A DNA stretch of 64,000 bases from JAPLDB01 sp038230515. GTDB taxonomy: Bacteria; Bacteroidota; Bacteroidia; AKYH767-A; 2013-40CM-41-45. The stretch lies in the NCBI GenBank assembly GCA_038230515.1, contig JBBRND010000002.1, forward strand, positions 124,001-188,000, written 5' to 3'. Positions 44,358 to 53,478 of the stretch are shown here, in pieces. The notes beneath the pieces were generated by a model that saw only the letters and a program-made list of their open reading frames with translations, ran no database searches and was not told the origin of the DNA. Within the stretch, counting starts at the first letter, position 1. The number at the start of each line of letters is the position of its first letter. The position numbers and the translations under genes were made by a program.

Positions 44358-46700
44358 ATGCGAAAAATTATTTCAAGTGTAATTTTATTTTTCCTGTTCT
44401 TCAGCGCATACGCACAAATTGCTACCATTTCAGGGCGTGTAGTTTCAAAAATAAATCAAGAAGGGTTGCCGGGAGCTTCGGTAATTGTTGATCACTCCAC
44501 GAATGGAACTATTACAGATGTGGACGGAAAATACTCGCTACAAGCACCTATCGGAAAACATTCTATCACCTTCCGGATGATCGGTATGAAAGAAAAAACG
44601 GAACCTGTAAACTTACAGGAGAGTGAAAATATGGTTGTGATTATGATGCTAGAAGATGATTCGAAAGAACTCGGAGTAGTTGTTGTAAGCGCCAGCAAGT
44701 TTGAACAGAAGTTGGAAGAAGTTACGGTGAGTATGAACGTTATAAAACCATCGCTGGTAGAGGCTAAAAACACTACTACGATGGAGGATATTATTGATCA
44801 AACGCCATCCGTAAGCGTTATTGACGGGCAGGCCAACATACGAGGAGGAAGCGGTTGGAGTTACGGTGCAGGCAGCCGTGTATTGATTCTTGTTGATGAT
44901 CTTCCTCAATTGACGGCAGATGCGGGTGACGTAAAATGGAATTTTCTTCCGGTCGAAAATTTAGAACAGATTGAGGTGATTAAAGGAGCAGCTTCTGCAT
45001 TGTATGGTTCATCTGCATTGAATGGAATCATCAACGTACGCACAGCATATCCTAAAGCAATCCCGCAAACACGCATTAATGTGTATTCAGGATTTTATAA
45101 TACCGATGAGAAAATTAAACTCGGTGACAGCACATATAATTTAAACTGGAGCGGAAGCATTCCTCAACAGATTTCAGGAATAAACTTTCTGCACAGTCGA
45201 CAGATAAAAAATCTTGATCTCATAGTTGGCGGCAATATGTTTTTTGATGACGGTTACCGCGAAGGTGAATATGAAAACCGGGGGCGGTTTAATTGTAATA
45301 CTCGCTATCGTTTCAAAAAAATTGATGGATTAAGTTGCGGGGTAAATCTTAATACGATGTACACCGAAGGTAGTTTGACTTTTATCTGGCATGATGACAC
45401 TACAGGAGCGTACCGCCCTTTTCAGTTTCCCGGATCGAGTGCATTGATAAGCGGATACACAACTTATCGTACCAATATTGATCCGTTCATAACGTATGTT
45501 GGAAAAAAAGGGAGTCAATGGAAACTTCGCACACGTTATTTCAGAACCAATAATCTGAACAACACACATCAGGAATCGAAGGCAGATTTTTATTACAGTG
45601 AGTTGCAATACCAGAAACGGATCAAAGAAATTATTACCCTCACAACAGGACTTGTAGCAAGTGATTCAAAAGTACGAAGCGAATTGTACAATAACCACGA
45701 AGGCACGAATCTCGCATTTTATCTGCAGGGAGATCTAAAATGGCAGCGGCTCATACTTTCCTTTGGTGGGCGGATTGAAAAAAACCGGATAGATTCTTTG
45801 AGCGATAAACTTACTCCTGTGCTTAGGGCAGGATTAAATTACAAATTGTTCGAGGGAACTAATTTACGAGCATCTTTTGGGCAAGGATACCGATACCCTG
45901 CCATTGCTGAAAAATACGTGACAACCGATTTAAGCATCCTTCATATTTATCCCAATGATTCATTGCAATCAGAGAAAAGTTGGTCAGCAGAAGTTGGAGT
46001 TATGCAGGGAATAAAACTTGGGAGGTGGCGTGGCTATATTGATGCTGCTGCTTTCTATACGCGGTTTAATGATATGATCGAATTTACATTTTCACAGTGG
46101 GAAAAACCAACTATTGATTCTTTAGGGTTTCATTTCGGTGTCGGTTTCAAAGCACTTAACATTGGGGAAACAGAAATTAAAGGGTTAGATATTTCACTTG
46201 CAGGTGAAGGAGAGCTGGGTCCTTTAACGTTGTCTCTATTGGCGGGATACACTTACATGGTGCCCGACCAACTGATCTACGATTCTTCCTATGTAAAGGC
46301 AGTAGATGGTACACTATACAAGGGGGCGTATCTTGGTTCTGACTCCAGCAACTTTCTAAAATATCGATATGCTCATCTTGCCAAAGCAGATATAGGTATC
46401 GCATATAAAAAAATTTCCATCGGTATAAGTTGCAGGTATAACAGTATCATGAAAAATGTTGACAAGCTATTTGTTGATACTGTTTTTTATGGACCTCTTC
46501 TTACACCCGGGGTAAAACATTACCGAGATGAAAGAAAAACAGGAGACCTGATTTTTGATGCGCGGGTTTCATATCAAATAATATACAATGCGAAATTCGC
46601 ATTTATCGTTAAGAATGTGTTCAATTACATCTTCATGCAACGCCCTGCAGATATGCAGCCGCCACGTACTTTCACAGGACAACTCACAATTACCTTCTGA
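44358..46700 (+). CDS. TonB-dependent outer-membrane receptor
   Basis: A 780-residue outer-membrane transporter. A signal peptide (1-~20) is followed by a carboxypeptidase-D regulatory-like domain (residues ~24-105: ISGRVVSKINQEGLPGASV ... VDGKYSLQAPIGKHSITFRM). The plug domain (~115-230) has PSVSVIDGQANIRGGSGWSYG and IEVIKGAASALYGSSALNGI. The beta barrel runs to the C-terminus (PRTFTGQLTITF, terminal Phe). Such receptors take up siderophores, vitamins or glycans using the ExbB/ExbD/TonB motor encoded at 22767-25822. No SusD partner follows, so glycan uptake is less likely than metal-chelate or cofactor uptake. Confidence 0.93.
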   Translation: MRKIISSVILFFLFFSAYAQIATISGRVVSKINQEGLPGASVIVDHSTNGTITDVDGKYSLQAPIGKHSITFRMIGMKEKTEPVNLQESENMVVIMMLEDDSKELGVVVVSASKFEQKLEEVTVSMNVIKPSLVEAKNTTTMEDIIDQTPSVSVIDGQANIRGGSGWSYGAGSRVLILVDDLPQLTADAGDVKWNFLPVENLEQIEVIKGAASALYGSSALNGIINVRTAYPKAIPQTRINVYSGFYNTDEKIKLGDSTYNLNWSGSIPQQISGINFLHSRQIKNLDLIVGGNMFFDDGYREGEYENRGRFNCNTRYRFKKIDGLSCGVNLNTMYTEGSLTFIWHDDTTGAYRPFQFPGSSALISGYTTYRTNIDPFITYVGKKGSQWKLRTRYFRTNNLNNTHQESKADFYYSELQYQKRIKEIITLTTGLVASDSKVRSELYNNHEGTNLAFYLQGDLKWQRLILSFGGRIEKNRIDSLSDKLTPVLRAGLNYKLFEGTNLRASFGQGYRYPAIAEKYVTTDLSILHIYPNDSLQSEKSWSAEVGVMQGIKLGRWRGYIDAAAFYTRFNDMIEFTFSQWEKPTIDSLGFHFGVGFKALNIGETEIKGLDISLAGEGELGPLTLSLLAGYTYMVPDQLIYDSSYVKAVDGTLYKGAYLGSDSSNFLKYRYAHLAKADIGIAYKKISIGISCRYNSIMKNVDKLFVDTVFYGPLLTPGVKHYRDERKTGDLIFDARVSYQIIYNAKFAFIVKNVFNYIFMQRPADMQPPRTFTGQLTITF

Positions 46701-46759
46701 ACACCTGATGAAGATGCAACCATGTTGAAAAATATTTAAGATAGAAAACGATTTAGAAT

Positions 46760-46767
46760 TATTTTTG
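46760..46767 (+). promoter_or_regulatory. -7 box for kdsB
   Basis: TATTTTTG lies 18 bp before the ATG at 46786 and supports that start rather than the upstream one at 46765. Confidence 0.6.
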
Positions 46768-46785
46768 CCGCTAATATTTTTCTTA

Positions 46786-47526
46786 ATGAATATACTTGGA
46801 ATAATTCCTGCTCGCTATAATTCCACCCGCTTTCCCGGCAAACCCCTTGCTGATATTAACGGCAAGAGCATGGTTCAACGAGTGTACGAACAATGTGCCC
46901 TTTCAAAAAAACTCTCTCGTGTCTTGATTGCAACTGACGATGAGAGAATTGCTAATCACATCCGTGAGTTTGGAGGACAAGTAGTCATGACCTCTCCTCA
47001 ACATCTAAGCGGAACTGATCGCTGTGCAGAAATCATCAGCAATGATTCAGAGATAAATTGGGATGTTGTGATAAACATACAAGGCGATGAACCCTACATT
47101 CATCCGGATCAGATTGATTTGCTTTGTTCAATTTTCGAAAATGAAAATACACCTATTGGAACGTTAGTAAAAAAAATTACTTCCCCTGATGAGTTGTTTA
47201 ATCACAACAATGTAAAAGTAATTTTGAATAAAAAAGGAGAAGCAATTTATTTCAGCCGCTCCCCTATTCCTTACAATCGCAATTTTCCTGAACAGGAATG
47301 GCTGAAGTACTCTATCTATTATAAACACATTGGTATTTATGGTTATCGTGCTGAAGTGCTGAAAGAAATTTCTATGTTGCCGAAAACAAATCTTGAAGTA
47401 ACAGAATCACTTGAACAATTGCGATGGATTGAAAACGGATACGTGATTCACGCGGAAATAACTTCGCTCGAAAGCATTGCCATTGATACGCCAGAAGATT
47501 TACTGAAAGTGAAAACGGGTGCGTGA
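46786..47526 (+). CDS. kdsB: 3-deoxy-manno-octulosonate cytidylyltransferase
   Basis: A 246-residue CMP-Kdo synthetase, the activation step that provides Kdo for the inner core of lipopolysaccharide. The start at 46786 gives the family-typical MNILGIIPARYNSTRFPGKPL, where R and K contact CTP. Further blocks are SGTDRCAEII, NIQGDEPYIHP (metal/CTP site), YFSRSPIPYNR and HIGIYGYRAEVL. The length is normal. The gene implies a complete LPS core pathway in this organism. It is convergent with the DUF5723 gene, whose stop lies directly adjacent. Confidence 0.96.
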   Translation: MNILGIIPARYNSTRFPGKPLADINGKSMVQRVYEQCALSKKLSRVLIATDDERIANHIREFGGQVVMTSPQHLSGTDRCAEIISNDSEINWDVVINIQGDEPYIHPDQIDLLCSIFENENTPIGTLVKKITSPDELFNHNNVKVILNKKGEAIYFSRSPIPYNRNFPEQEWLKYSIYYKHIGIYGYRAEVLKEISMLPKTNLEVTESLEQLRWIENGYVIHAEITSLESIAIDTPEDLLKVKTGA

Positions 47527-48969
47527 TCAGCCATTCATTGGACAGCCTCCTTTGTTCTTGTATTTTTTCTTCAGCATACAGGAATTGAATTTGAATCCAA
47601 AGAAAATATTTATGCTTCGCACATTATATCCAACGAATGAGAGCAGACGATCTGAGCCAAGTACAAAAAACAAGTATCGTACTGCAACTCCCATATAGAC
47701 ATGTTCATACTCATACATGTTTGCAGAAATGGATGTCTCAAACTTTCTTGTTTCATAACGTGGCACCAACGCAATTGAATTAGCACGAAAAACTTCTTTG
47801 TGAGAAAACGGAAGACGTTGCACCATACTGAGATTTGCATACCACTTTGGCTTAATACAATAATCAAATTGCATGCTTACAGCCGCAGGCATAAAAATTC
47901 CAAAGTGATTCGATGTTTGTGAACTTCCGGAATGTGCGCTTAACTGCTGATCAAAATCCGCAGCACTTGTAAATTTTGCAGTATCAATGTAATTCCAATG
48001 CATCGAGCCATCGTTGACCATAAACTGCGAAGCACCATTATTGAAATAAACATAACCAAGATCAATGAGCGATAAGCCGACTTTGTATTGATACCGTTTT
48101 CTGCGATCGGCATCTTTGCCACATTCATAAGCACCCGAATTGCGTTTGTGAATATAAACCAATCCGAAATCGGCACTACCGCCAAAACCGAGTATACTGA
48201 GTGTGCTTCCGCCAGCAGCAGGCAGCGCATGACCGTAATCAATATTCACATGATCCATATATAGAGAATTACTGTCGGGGATTGTGTACTCACCAACATT
48301 TGCATCGAGATAGATTCCGTCAAGAGCAACGATGCCATTAAGTGTAACTCCCCATGCGAGCCAATGTGGATCCTGATCGATATAAACTTTTGCATAAGAG
48401 AACCCGATGTCTGCTAACAACATTCCCGCTGAATTAAGTTTCATGTCGCGGAAAACAAGATTATGAAGCGGGGCGTAGTCAAATTTTGTGTAGAATGCCT
48501 GAGCAAGAGTGGGCGGCACGCTGTTCGCTGAAACAATTGCACGCATTGCAGTATGTACCGCCCATGCTTTTGTGTTTTTGTTTTTTATGTAAGACGGTCC
48601 CAGCAACAGGCCGCTTGCATAGGCATGTTTGCTTGAAGAATTATCATACGTCACAAACGTAGTGCTGTTGGTGCTGGTTGCGTCCTCGTTGGTAGTGGTC
48701 TTTGTATTTATATCAGAAAGTTTCGGGAGATACATGAAGTTGTTGTCATAAAAAATATCACCTCCGAAGATGTTTACTTCGTATTCGTAGGGAACACCAA
48801 CGATAGAAGCAGGATTGAGATGCAATCCCATCACTCCCGCGTAGTTACTGTTTGCAAATCCCCACAATTCTTGTGCAGATGAACTCAGACAAGTGATGTT
48901 GAACAAATACAGAAACAATAATCGCGCCCTTAGTAACATGGAAGAGTATTTTATCTGAGAAGCAATCAT
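47527..48969 (-). CDS. DUF5723 family exported outer-membrane protein
   Basis: A 480-residue protein with a signal peptide that ends near SSAQELW. The first mature residues, GFANSNYAGVMGLHLNPASI, are the signature of Bacteroidota DUF5723, a probable outer-membrane beta-barrel of unknown function. The rest has alternating strands and many aromatic residues. The terminal KKKYKNKGGCPMNG lies beyond the barrel. It stands alone, convergent with kdsB. Confidence 0.85.
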   Translation of the reverse strand: MIASQIKYSSMLLRARLLFLYLFNITCLSSSAQELWGFANSNYAGVMGLHLNPASIVGVPYEYEVNIFGGDIFYDNNFMYLPKLSDINTKTTTNEDATSTNSTTFVTYDNSSSKHAYASGLLLGPSYIKNKNTKAWAVHTAMRAIVSANSVPPTLAQAFYTKFDYAPLHNLVFRDMKLNSAGMLLADIGFSYAKVYIDQDPHWLAWGVTLNGIVALDGIYLDANVGEYTIPDSNSLYMDHVNIDYGHALPAAGGSTLSILGFGGSADFGLVYIHKRNSGAYECGKDADRRKRYQYKVGLSLIDLGYVYFNNGASQFMVNDGSMHWNYIDTAKFTSAADFDQQLSAHSGSSQTSNHFGIFMPAAVSMQFDYCIKPKWYANLSMVQRLPFSHKEVFRANSIALVPRYETRKFETSISANMYEYEHVYMGVAVRYLFFVLGSDRLLSFVGYNVRSINIFFGFKFNSCMLKKKYKNKGGCPMNG

Positions 48970-49046
48970 AAGTTAATAACGAATGAAATCATCCTTTATT
49001 TGAAACGGATAAAATCAAATCCTGTTTCTGGAAATGGGAAGAATTT

Positions 49047-49526
49047 TCAAAGATTAAGAGATTGCTGCCCACTTTCGTGATCGAGCAACCATTCCTTCCT
49101 CCACAAACCGCCTGCATAACCAACAAGATCAGAGTTAGAGCCAATCACACGATGACATGGAATAACAATGCCAATCGGATTTTTTCCATTGGCAGATGCG
49201 GCAGCACGGATGCTTTTTTCATCACCAAGTTGCCGAGCGAGTTGTAAGTATGAAATCGTTTTGCCGAATGGAATTTTTAAAAGTTCATCCCAAACATGCC
49301 GTTGAAATGTAGTTCCGTTTGGCTGCAAATTCAATTCAAACTTTTTTCGCTTGCCCGAAAAATATTCATCCAGTTGCTCTATGCTTTCTTTTAGTGATGC
49401 AGGAATTTTTGAAGCTTGCGTTTGCTGCTCATCCAAAAAAGAAACAGAAAAAATTATCCCGTGCGAGCCGGTAATCTCGAGAGTGCCGAGTGGAGACTGA
49501 AGATATGCTGTGTCAATGGAATTCAT
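49047..49526 (-). CDS. ogt: Methylated-DNA--protein-cysteine methyltransferase
   Basis: A 159-residue O6-alkylguanine-DNA alkyltransferase that repairs DNA by transferring the alkyl group to its own Cys. The ATG at 49526 (MNSIDTAYLQSPLG) is preferred over an in-frame ATG at 49544. The C-terminal catalytic domain has TTFQRHVWDELLKIPFGKTISYLQLA (helix-turn-helix) and the active site NPIGIVIPCHRVIGSN. All key residues are present and the length is usual for Ogt/AGT without an Ada domain. Confidence 0.95.
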   Translation of the reverse strand: MNSIDTAYLQSPLGTLEITGSHGIIFSVSFLDEQQTQASKIPASLKESIEQLDEYFSGKRKKFELNLQPNGTTFQRHVWDELLKIPFGKTISYLQLARQLGDEKSIRAAASANGKNPIGIVIPCHRVIGSNSDLVGYAGGLWRKEWLLDHESGQQSLNL

Positions 49527-49562
49527 AATAGTAGCGGAAATCAAAAGTACAGAAGAAAACTA

Positions 49563-50078
49563 TTAACCCTTCGAAGGATTAAAACATTCGTAAATCCAGG
49601 CATCTGTATTACACACGTTTTGAATTCTTGCAAACCGCAGCCCGATTTTTTCGAGAACATGCTGGGATGCCTTATTGTCGAAGCGGGTAGCGCCAACAAT
49701 TTTTTTAAGATTTAATTTTTTGAAACCGTACTTCAAAAGTTCGCGAGACATTTCTGTAGCAAATCCTTTTCTCCAATGTTTTTTCAAAATGCGATACCCG
49801 ATTTCAATATCATCAGTGTTATCAAGATTTTTTAGTACAAACCATCCAATGAATTCTCCTGAAATTTTTTCTTAACAAATCCACAAGCCCAAACCATGCT
49901 CGTACTTATTTGTAGAGATTACTCGGTTTAATGTCGCTTGAGTTTCTTCAATCGTTGTTTCCGGTGGACGGATAAACCTCATCACCTCAGGATCGGAATG
50001 AAGCTCAAAGAGAAAATTCAAATCACTTTCAGAAATTTCCCTTAGAAAAAGCCTCTCGGATTCAAGAAAGCGATTCAT
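49563..50078 (-). pseudogene. GNAT (RimJ/RimL-type) acetyltransferase interrupted by an in-frame TAA
   Basis: A 172-codon frame with a TAA at 49872-49874. The two parts read as one protein: the first ends in YEHGLGLWIC and the second continues EKISGEFIGWFVLKNLDN. The N-terminal piece has the family opening RLFLREISESDLNFLFELH and SDPEVMRFIRPP. The C-terminal piece carries the acetyl-CoA loop RKGFATEMSRELLKYGF and the final DNKASQHVLEKIGLRFARIQ. AAA to TAA is a one-base change. As in two other genes of this window, the lesion may be genuine or an assembly error. Confidence 0.85.
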
Positions 50079-50081
50079 ACA

Positions 50082-50867
50082 CTAAAGCGATCCCGTTCTT
50101 CCGCCATCCACCGGAACATTTATTCCTGTAATGTATGATGCAGCTGGCGAAGCGAGGAAGGCTACCGCAGCGGCTATCTCTGATGGATCAGCAAAACGTC
50201 CCATCGGAATTTCGTGGATCATTTCTTTTTGCAGCGCTTCAATGCTTTCGCCTGTTTTCCCAGATTTATTTTGAAGAAGTGTTTGAAGGCGTTGTGTATT
50301 TGTGGCCCCGGGCAAAACATTATTTACTGTAATTCCGAATAGCGCAACTTCGTTTGCAAGCGTCTTGCTCCAGTTTGCAACTGCTGCGCGAATCGTATTT
50401 GAAACTCCCAAATTTCTCAACGGGACTTTTACAGAGGTGGAAATGATATTAATGATCCGCCCGTATTTTTCTTTTTTCATTCCTTCAATTACCGCCTGCA
50501 TTAAAATGTGGTTGCATATAAGATGGTTGTTGAATGTGATACGGAACTCTTCAATGTCTGCTTTTACAATTGCTCCGCTATTTGGTCCGCCTGAATTGTT
50601 AACGAGAATATGGATTGTATAATCTTTGGTAAATGCCTCTGCTTTTTCCTTCAGTTGTTGCGGGTGTTGAAAATCAGCAGCGATGAATTGATGTTTTTGT
50701 CCATTGGAAGAATCGAGTTCTTTAATTGCATCCGCTAATTTCTTTTCATTGCGTGCAATGAGAACACAGGTTGCGCCAAGTTTTGCCAGCTCAACCGCAG
50801 ATGCTTTTCCAATTCCTTGTGTACTGCCACATACGAGAGCGGTTTTTCCTTTTAGTGAAAGATTCAT
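50082..50867 (-). CDS. Short-chain dehydrogenase/reductase with atypical active site
   Basis: A 261-residue SDR protein with its start at ATG 50867 (MNLSLKGKTALVCGSTQGIG). The TATCTTTC -7-like box just upstream excludes the longer frame. The Rossmann motif TGxxxGIG appears as GSTQGIGKASAVELAKLGA. The NNSGG structural motif is at VNNSGGPNSG, and the Ser of the active site is probably in IINIISTSVKV. The canonical Y-x-x-x-K is not seen at the expected distance; the region reads NLGVSNTIRAAVANWSKTL. It is divergent from the 3-hydroxyanthranilate dioxygenase gene, so it may act in the same pathway. Whether it is still an active oxidoreductase is uncertain. Confidence 0.88.
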   Translation of the reverse strand: MNLSLKGKTALVCGSTQGIGKASAVELAKLGATCVLIARNEKKLADAIKELDSSNGQKHQFIAADFQHPQQLKEKAEAFTKDYTIHILVNNSGGPNSGAIVKADIEEFRITFNNHLICNHILMQAVIEGMKKEKYGRIINIISTSVKVPLRNLGVSNTIRAAVANWSKTLANEVALFGITVNNVLPGATNTQRLQTLLQNKSGKTGESIEALQKEMIHEIPMGRFADPSEIAAAVAFLASPAASYITGINVPVDGGRTGSL

Positions 50868-50938
50868 GTGCGAAAGATAACTCTCAAACTTTAATGAGCA
50901 ATTCCCTAAAACATTTTCTTTGTAACTTGCTTTCCGAA

Positions 50939-50946
50939 TATTTTTG
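50939..50946 (+). promoter_or_regulatory. -7 box for the 3-hydroxyanthranilate dioxygenase gene
   Basis: TATTTTTG, an exact -7 element, lies 24 bp before the ATG at 50971. It would drive the HAAO-ACMSD-DUF1223 unit. Confidence 0.6.
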
Positions 50947-50970
50947 TTCCAAACTCTTAAATTAATTCTC

Positions 50971-51498
50971 ATGGCAATTCAACGCGCATTCAATTTCAAA
51001 AAATGGATCAGTGATAACCGTCATCTTCTTAAACCGCCTGTGGGTAATCAGCAGGTATACAAGGGAAACGATGACTTTATTGTAATGGTTGTGGGTGGTC
51101 CTAACTCACGCAAGGACTATCACTATAACGAAGGCGAAGAATTTTATTACCAGATGGAAGGAAATATTGTGGTGAAAATTATTGAAGACGGAAAACCCGT
51201 TGACATTCCAATTAACGAAGGAGATATTTTTCTACTCCCTCCGCGCACCCCGCATTCACCGCAGCGTCCGGCAGGAACAGTGGGAATGGTCGTAGAATTG
51301 TATCGCCACGAAAAAGAAATGGACGGATGTTTCTGGTTTTGCGAAAAGTGCGGGAACGAACTTCACAAGGAATATTTTCCGCTCACAAATATTGTAACTG
51401 AGCTTCCAAGAATTTTTGACAAATTCTATTCTAATCTTGATCAGCGCACCTGCAAGAATTGCGGAACAGTGATGGAGCCGCCAGCAAAACTTGTCTAA
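50971..51498 (+). CDS. nbaC: 3-hydroxyanthranilate 3,4-dioxygenase
   Basis: A 175-residue cupin enzyme that opens the ring of 3-hydroxyanthranilate to give 2-amino-3-carboxymuconate semialdehyde. The iron ligands of the family are visible: His51 and Glu57 in YHYNEGEEFYYQMEGN and His95 in PPRTPHSPQRPAGTVG. A second, rubredoxin-like metal site is built by the Cys pairs in FCEKCGNE and RTCKNCG near the C-terminus, as in bacterial enzymes. The start at 50971 is supported by the -7 box at 50939. It is followed by ACMSD, the next enzyme of the pathway. Confidence 0.96.
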   Translation: MAIQRAFNFKKWISDNRHLLKPPVGNQQVYKGNDDFIVMVVGGPNSRKDYHYNEGEEFYYQMEGNIVVKIIEDGKPVDIPINEGDIFLLPPRTPHSPQRPAGTVGMVVELYRHEKEMDGCFWFCEKCGNELHKEYFPLTNIVTELPRIFDKFYSNLDQRTCKNCGTVMEPPAKLV

Positions 51499-51591
51499 TT
51501 GAAATTTGAAAATGATTTGAGGAGGTCTTATTTTCAAAAACTCCTTGGTTATTTCGGGTCAATGATTCGCTAAAGCACGCACTATTTTTTT

Positions 51592-52602
51592 ATGTTTAAG
51601 ATAGACATACACAATCACATTATCCCCGAACGAATGCCCGACTGGGTAAAAAAGTTCGGCTATGACGGGTTCATTCATCTCGATCATCACAAACATTGCC
51701 GTGCGCGAATGATGGTTGGCGATAAATTTTTTCGCGAAGTAGAAAGCAATTGCTGGGATGCAGAAGTCCGTATGAAGGAATGTGATGATCACGGAGTACA
51801 CGTGCAGGTGTTGAGTACAATTCCTGTTATGTTTTCCTATTGGGCAAAGCCGCAAGATTGTCTCGATGTTTCAAAATTTCTGAATGATCACATTGCGGAA
51901 ATTGTGAGTCGTTACCCAAAAAGATTTGTCGGACTTGGAACAATACCGATGCAGGATCCGGATCTTGCTATTCAGGAATTGGAGCGCTGCATGAAAATAG
52001 GTTTGCGTGGAGTGCAGATCGGCTCGCACGTTGTGGACGACTGGAATCTCGGATCACCAGCATTGTTGCCGGTGTTCGAAGCAGCTTCAAGATTAAATAC
52101 TTCAGTTTTTATTCACCCATGGGATATGGCAGGGCAGGAGAGAATGCAGCGGTACTGGTTACCGTGGCTTCTCGGAATGCCAACTGAAACTGCACTTGCG
52201 GTTTGTTCGATGATTTTTGGTGGAGTGTTTGAAAAACTTCCTACACTTCGCGTTGCATTTGCACATGGAGGAGGAACATTTCCAAGTTTGATTGGAAGAA
52301 TAGAACATGGTTTCGAAAGCCGCCCTGATCTTGTTGCAATTCACAACAATGAAAACCCGCGATCGTACATCGGCAAATTTTTTATTGATTCACTCGTTCA
52401 CGATCCCAAGGTGCTTGATTACTTAGTTAAATTTATGGGAGCGAACCGCATTGCTCTTGGAAGCGATTATCCTTTCCCCCTTGGAGAAAACAATCCCGGT
52501 AAGCTGATTGAGAGCATGCCTTATGATAATACAACCAAAGAACTTCTGCTCAGCGGCTCCGCACTTGAATGGTTAAACATGGAAAAGAAATTTTTTCAGT
52601 GA
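51592..52602 (+). CDS. nbaD: 2-amino-3-carboxymuconate-6-semialdehyde decarboxylase (ACMSD)
   Basis: A 336-residue amidohydrolase-superfamily metalloenzyme. Zn ligands correspond to His7 and His9 (KIDIHNHIIPERMPDW), His175 (VFIHPWDM), His225 (AFAHGGGTFP) and Asp292 (ALGSDYPFPLG). The position and spacing match ACMSD rather than other amidohydrolases. It decarboxylates the product of the preceding dioxygenase and so diverts carbon away from quinolinate and NAD synthesis towards energy metabolism. Length and motifs are normal. Kynureninase and kynurenine monooxygenase are not in the window. Confidence 0.95.
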   Translation: MFKIDIHNHIIPERMPDWVKKFGYDGFIHLDHHKHCRARMMVGDKFFREVESNCWDAEVRMKECDDHGVHVQVLSTIPVMFSYWAKPQDCLDVSKFLNDHIAEIVSRYPKRFVGLGTIPMQDPDLAIQELERCMKIGLRGVQIGSHVVDDWNLGSPALLPVFEAASRLNTSVFIHPWDMAGQERMQRYWLPWLLGMPTETALAVCSMIFGGVFEKLPTLRVAFAHGGGTFPSLIGRIEHGFESRPDLVAIHNNENPRSYIGKFFIDSLVHDPKVLDYLVKFMGANRIALGSDYPFPLGENNPGKLIESMPYDNTTKELLLSGSALEWLNMEKKFFQ

Positions 52603-53333
52603 GAATAAAAATTATTTTCATTCTTGTTTTTATTTCAACTTTTGGAATAAAATTTTCAATTGCTCAGAAGCCGTTTGCGCTGGTTGAACTTTTCACGAGC
52701 GAAGGATGCAGCAGTTGTCCACCGGCTGAAAAGGTCTTGTCAGATATAAAAACGGACGCAGAAAAGAATCATAAAAATATTTTTTGCCTGGAATATCACG
52801 TGGATTATTGGAATCGACTTGGCTGGAAAGATCCATTCAGTAGCTTTCAGTATACGAACAGGCAGAAAAATTATTGCAGTGTGCTCAATGAAGAGAGTAT
52901 CTACACTCCAATGATGATTGTAAACGGAACGGAATCTTTTACAGGATCAAATTCTGAAAAGGCAAAATCAGCAATTGCATCTGCACTTAAAGACGAACCA
53001 TCCATTGAGCTCATCGCAAGGATTGATTCGATTATGAATGATACCGCATTCGTGTATTGTCAATCTTCAAAGACGGATAAAAATTTTTTTCTCCGTCTTG
53101 TTATCACTCAGAATAAACTTGTTTCTAAAATCGGTAAAGGAGAAAATTCAGGAAAGACGCTGAATCACGAAGGAGTGTTGCGCGTTTTCTTTTCAAGTGA
53201 AATGAGAAATAATTCTTCCCAAGTGAAAATCCCTCTGAAAAAATTTCTTCCGAATAAAAATTGTGAGTTGATTGGTTTTATTCAGCACAAACAAACGATG
53301 AAAATACTTGCTGCTACTGCGATAAACTTTTAG
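52599..53333 (+). CDS. DUF1223 exported thioredoxin-like protein
   Basis: A 244-residue protein of the DUF1223 family. The start is taken as the GTG at 52599, which overlaps the ACMSD stop by 4 bp (GTGA) and directly begins the signal peptide (RIKIIFILVFISTFG...). The mature part opens with FALVELFTSEGCSSCPPAEKVL, a thioredoxin-like fold with a C-x-x-C motif. LEYHVDYWNRLGWKDPF follows, which is diagnostic of the family. A periplasmic redox role is likely. It probably has no direct part in tryptophan breakdown despite the coupling. Confidence 0.9.
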   Translation: MRIKIIFILVFISTFGIKFSIAQKPFALVELFTSEGCSSCPPAEKVLSDIKTDAEKNHKNIFCLEYHVDYWNRLGWKDPFSSFQYTNRQKNYCSVLNEESIYTPMMIVNGTESFTGSNSEKAKSAIASALKDEPSIELIARIDSIMNDTAFVYCQSSKTDKNFFLRLVITQNKLVSKIGKGENSGKTLNHEGVLRVFFSSEMRNNSSQVKIPLKKFLPNKNCELIGFIQHKQTMKILAATAINF

Positions 53334-53442
53334 GATATATTTAGTAGTATTTTGTTTCATTCCAGATCCTAAATTTACACCCGCATTCGGATTACTTTGG
53401 TAGCGTTGCTTGTTTAGCAAGCAGGAAGATTCAAATTCTAGC

Positions 53443-53465
53443 TACCTTTACTTAACGTTCGTTAA
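53443..53465 (+). promoter_or_regulatory. Promoter and operator-like dyad upstream of the OmpR-family regulator
   Basis: TACCTTTA (53443-53450) is a near-match to the -7 box, and directly after it lies the perfect inverted repeat TTAACG-TT-CGTTAA (53452-53465), only 13 bp before the ATG at 53479. A dyad over the transcription start would suit autoregulation by the response regulator. Confidence 0.5.
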
Positions 53466-53478
53466 AATTAATTATCAA

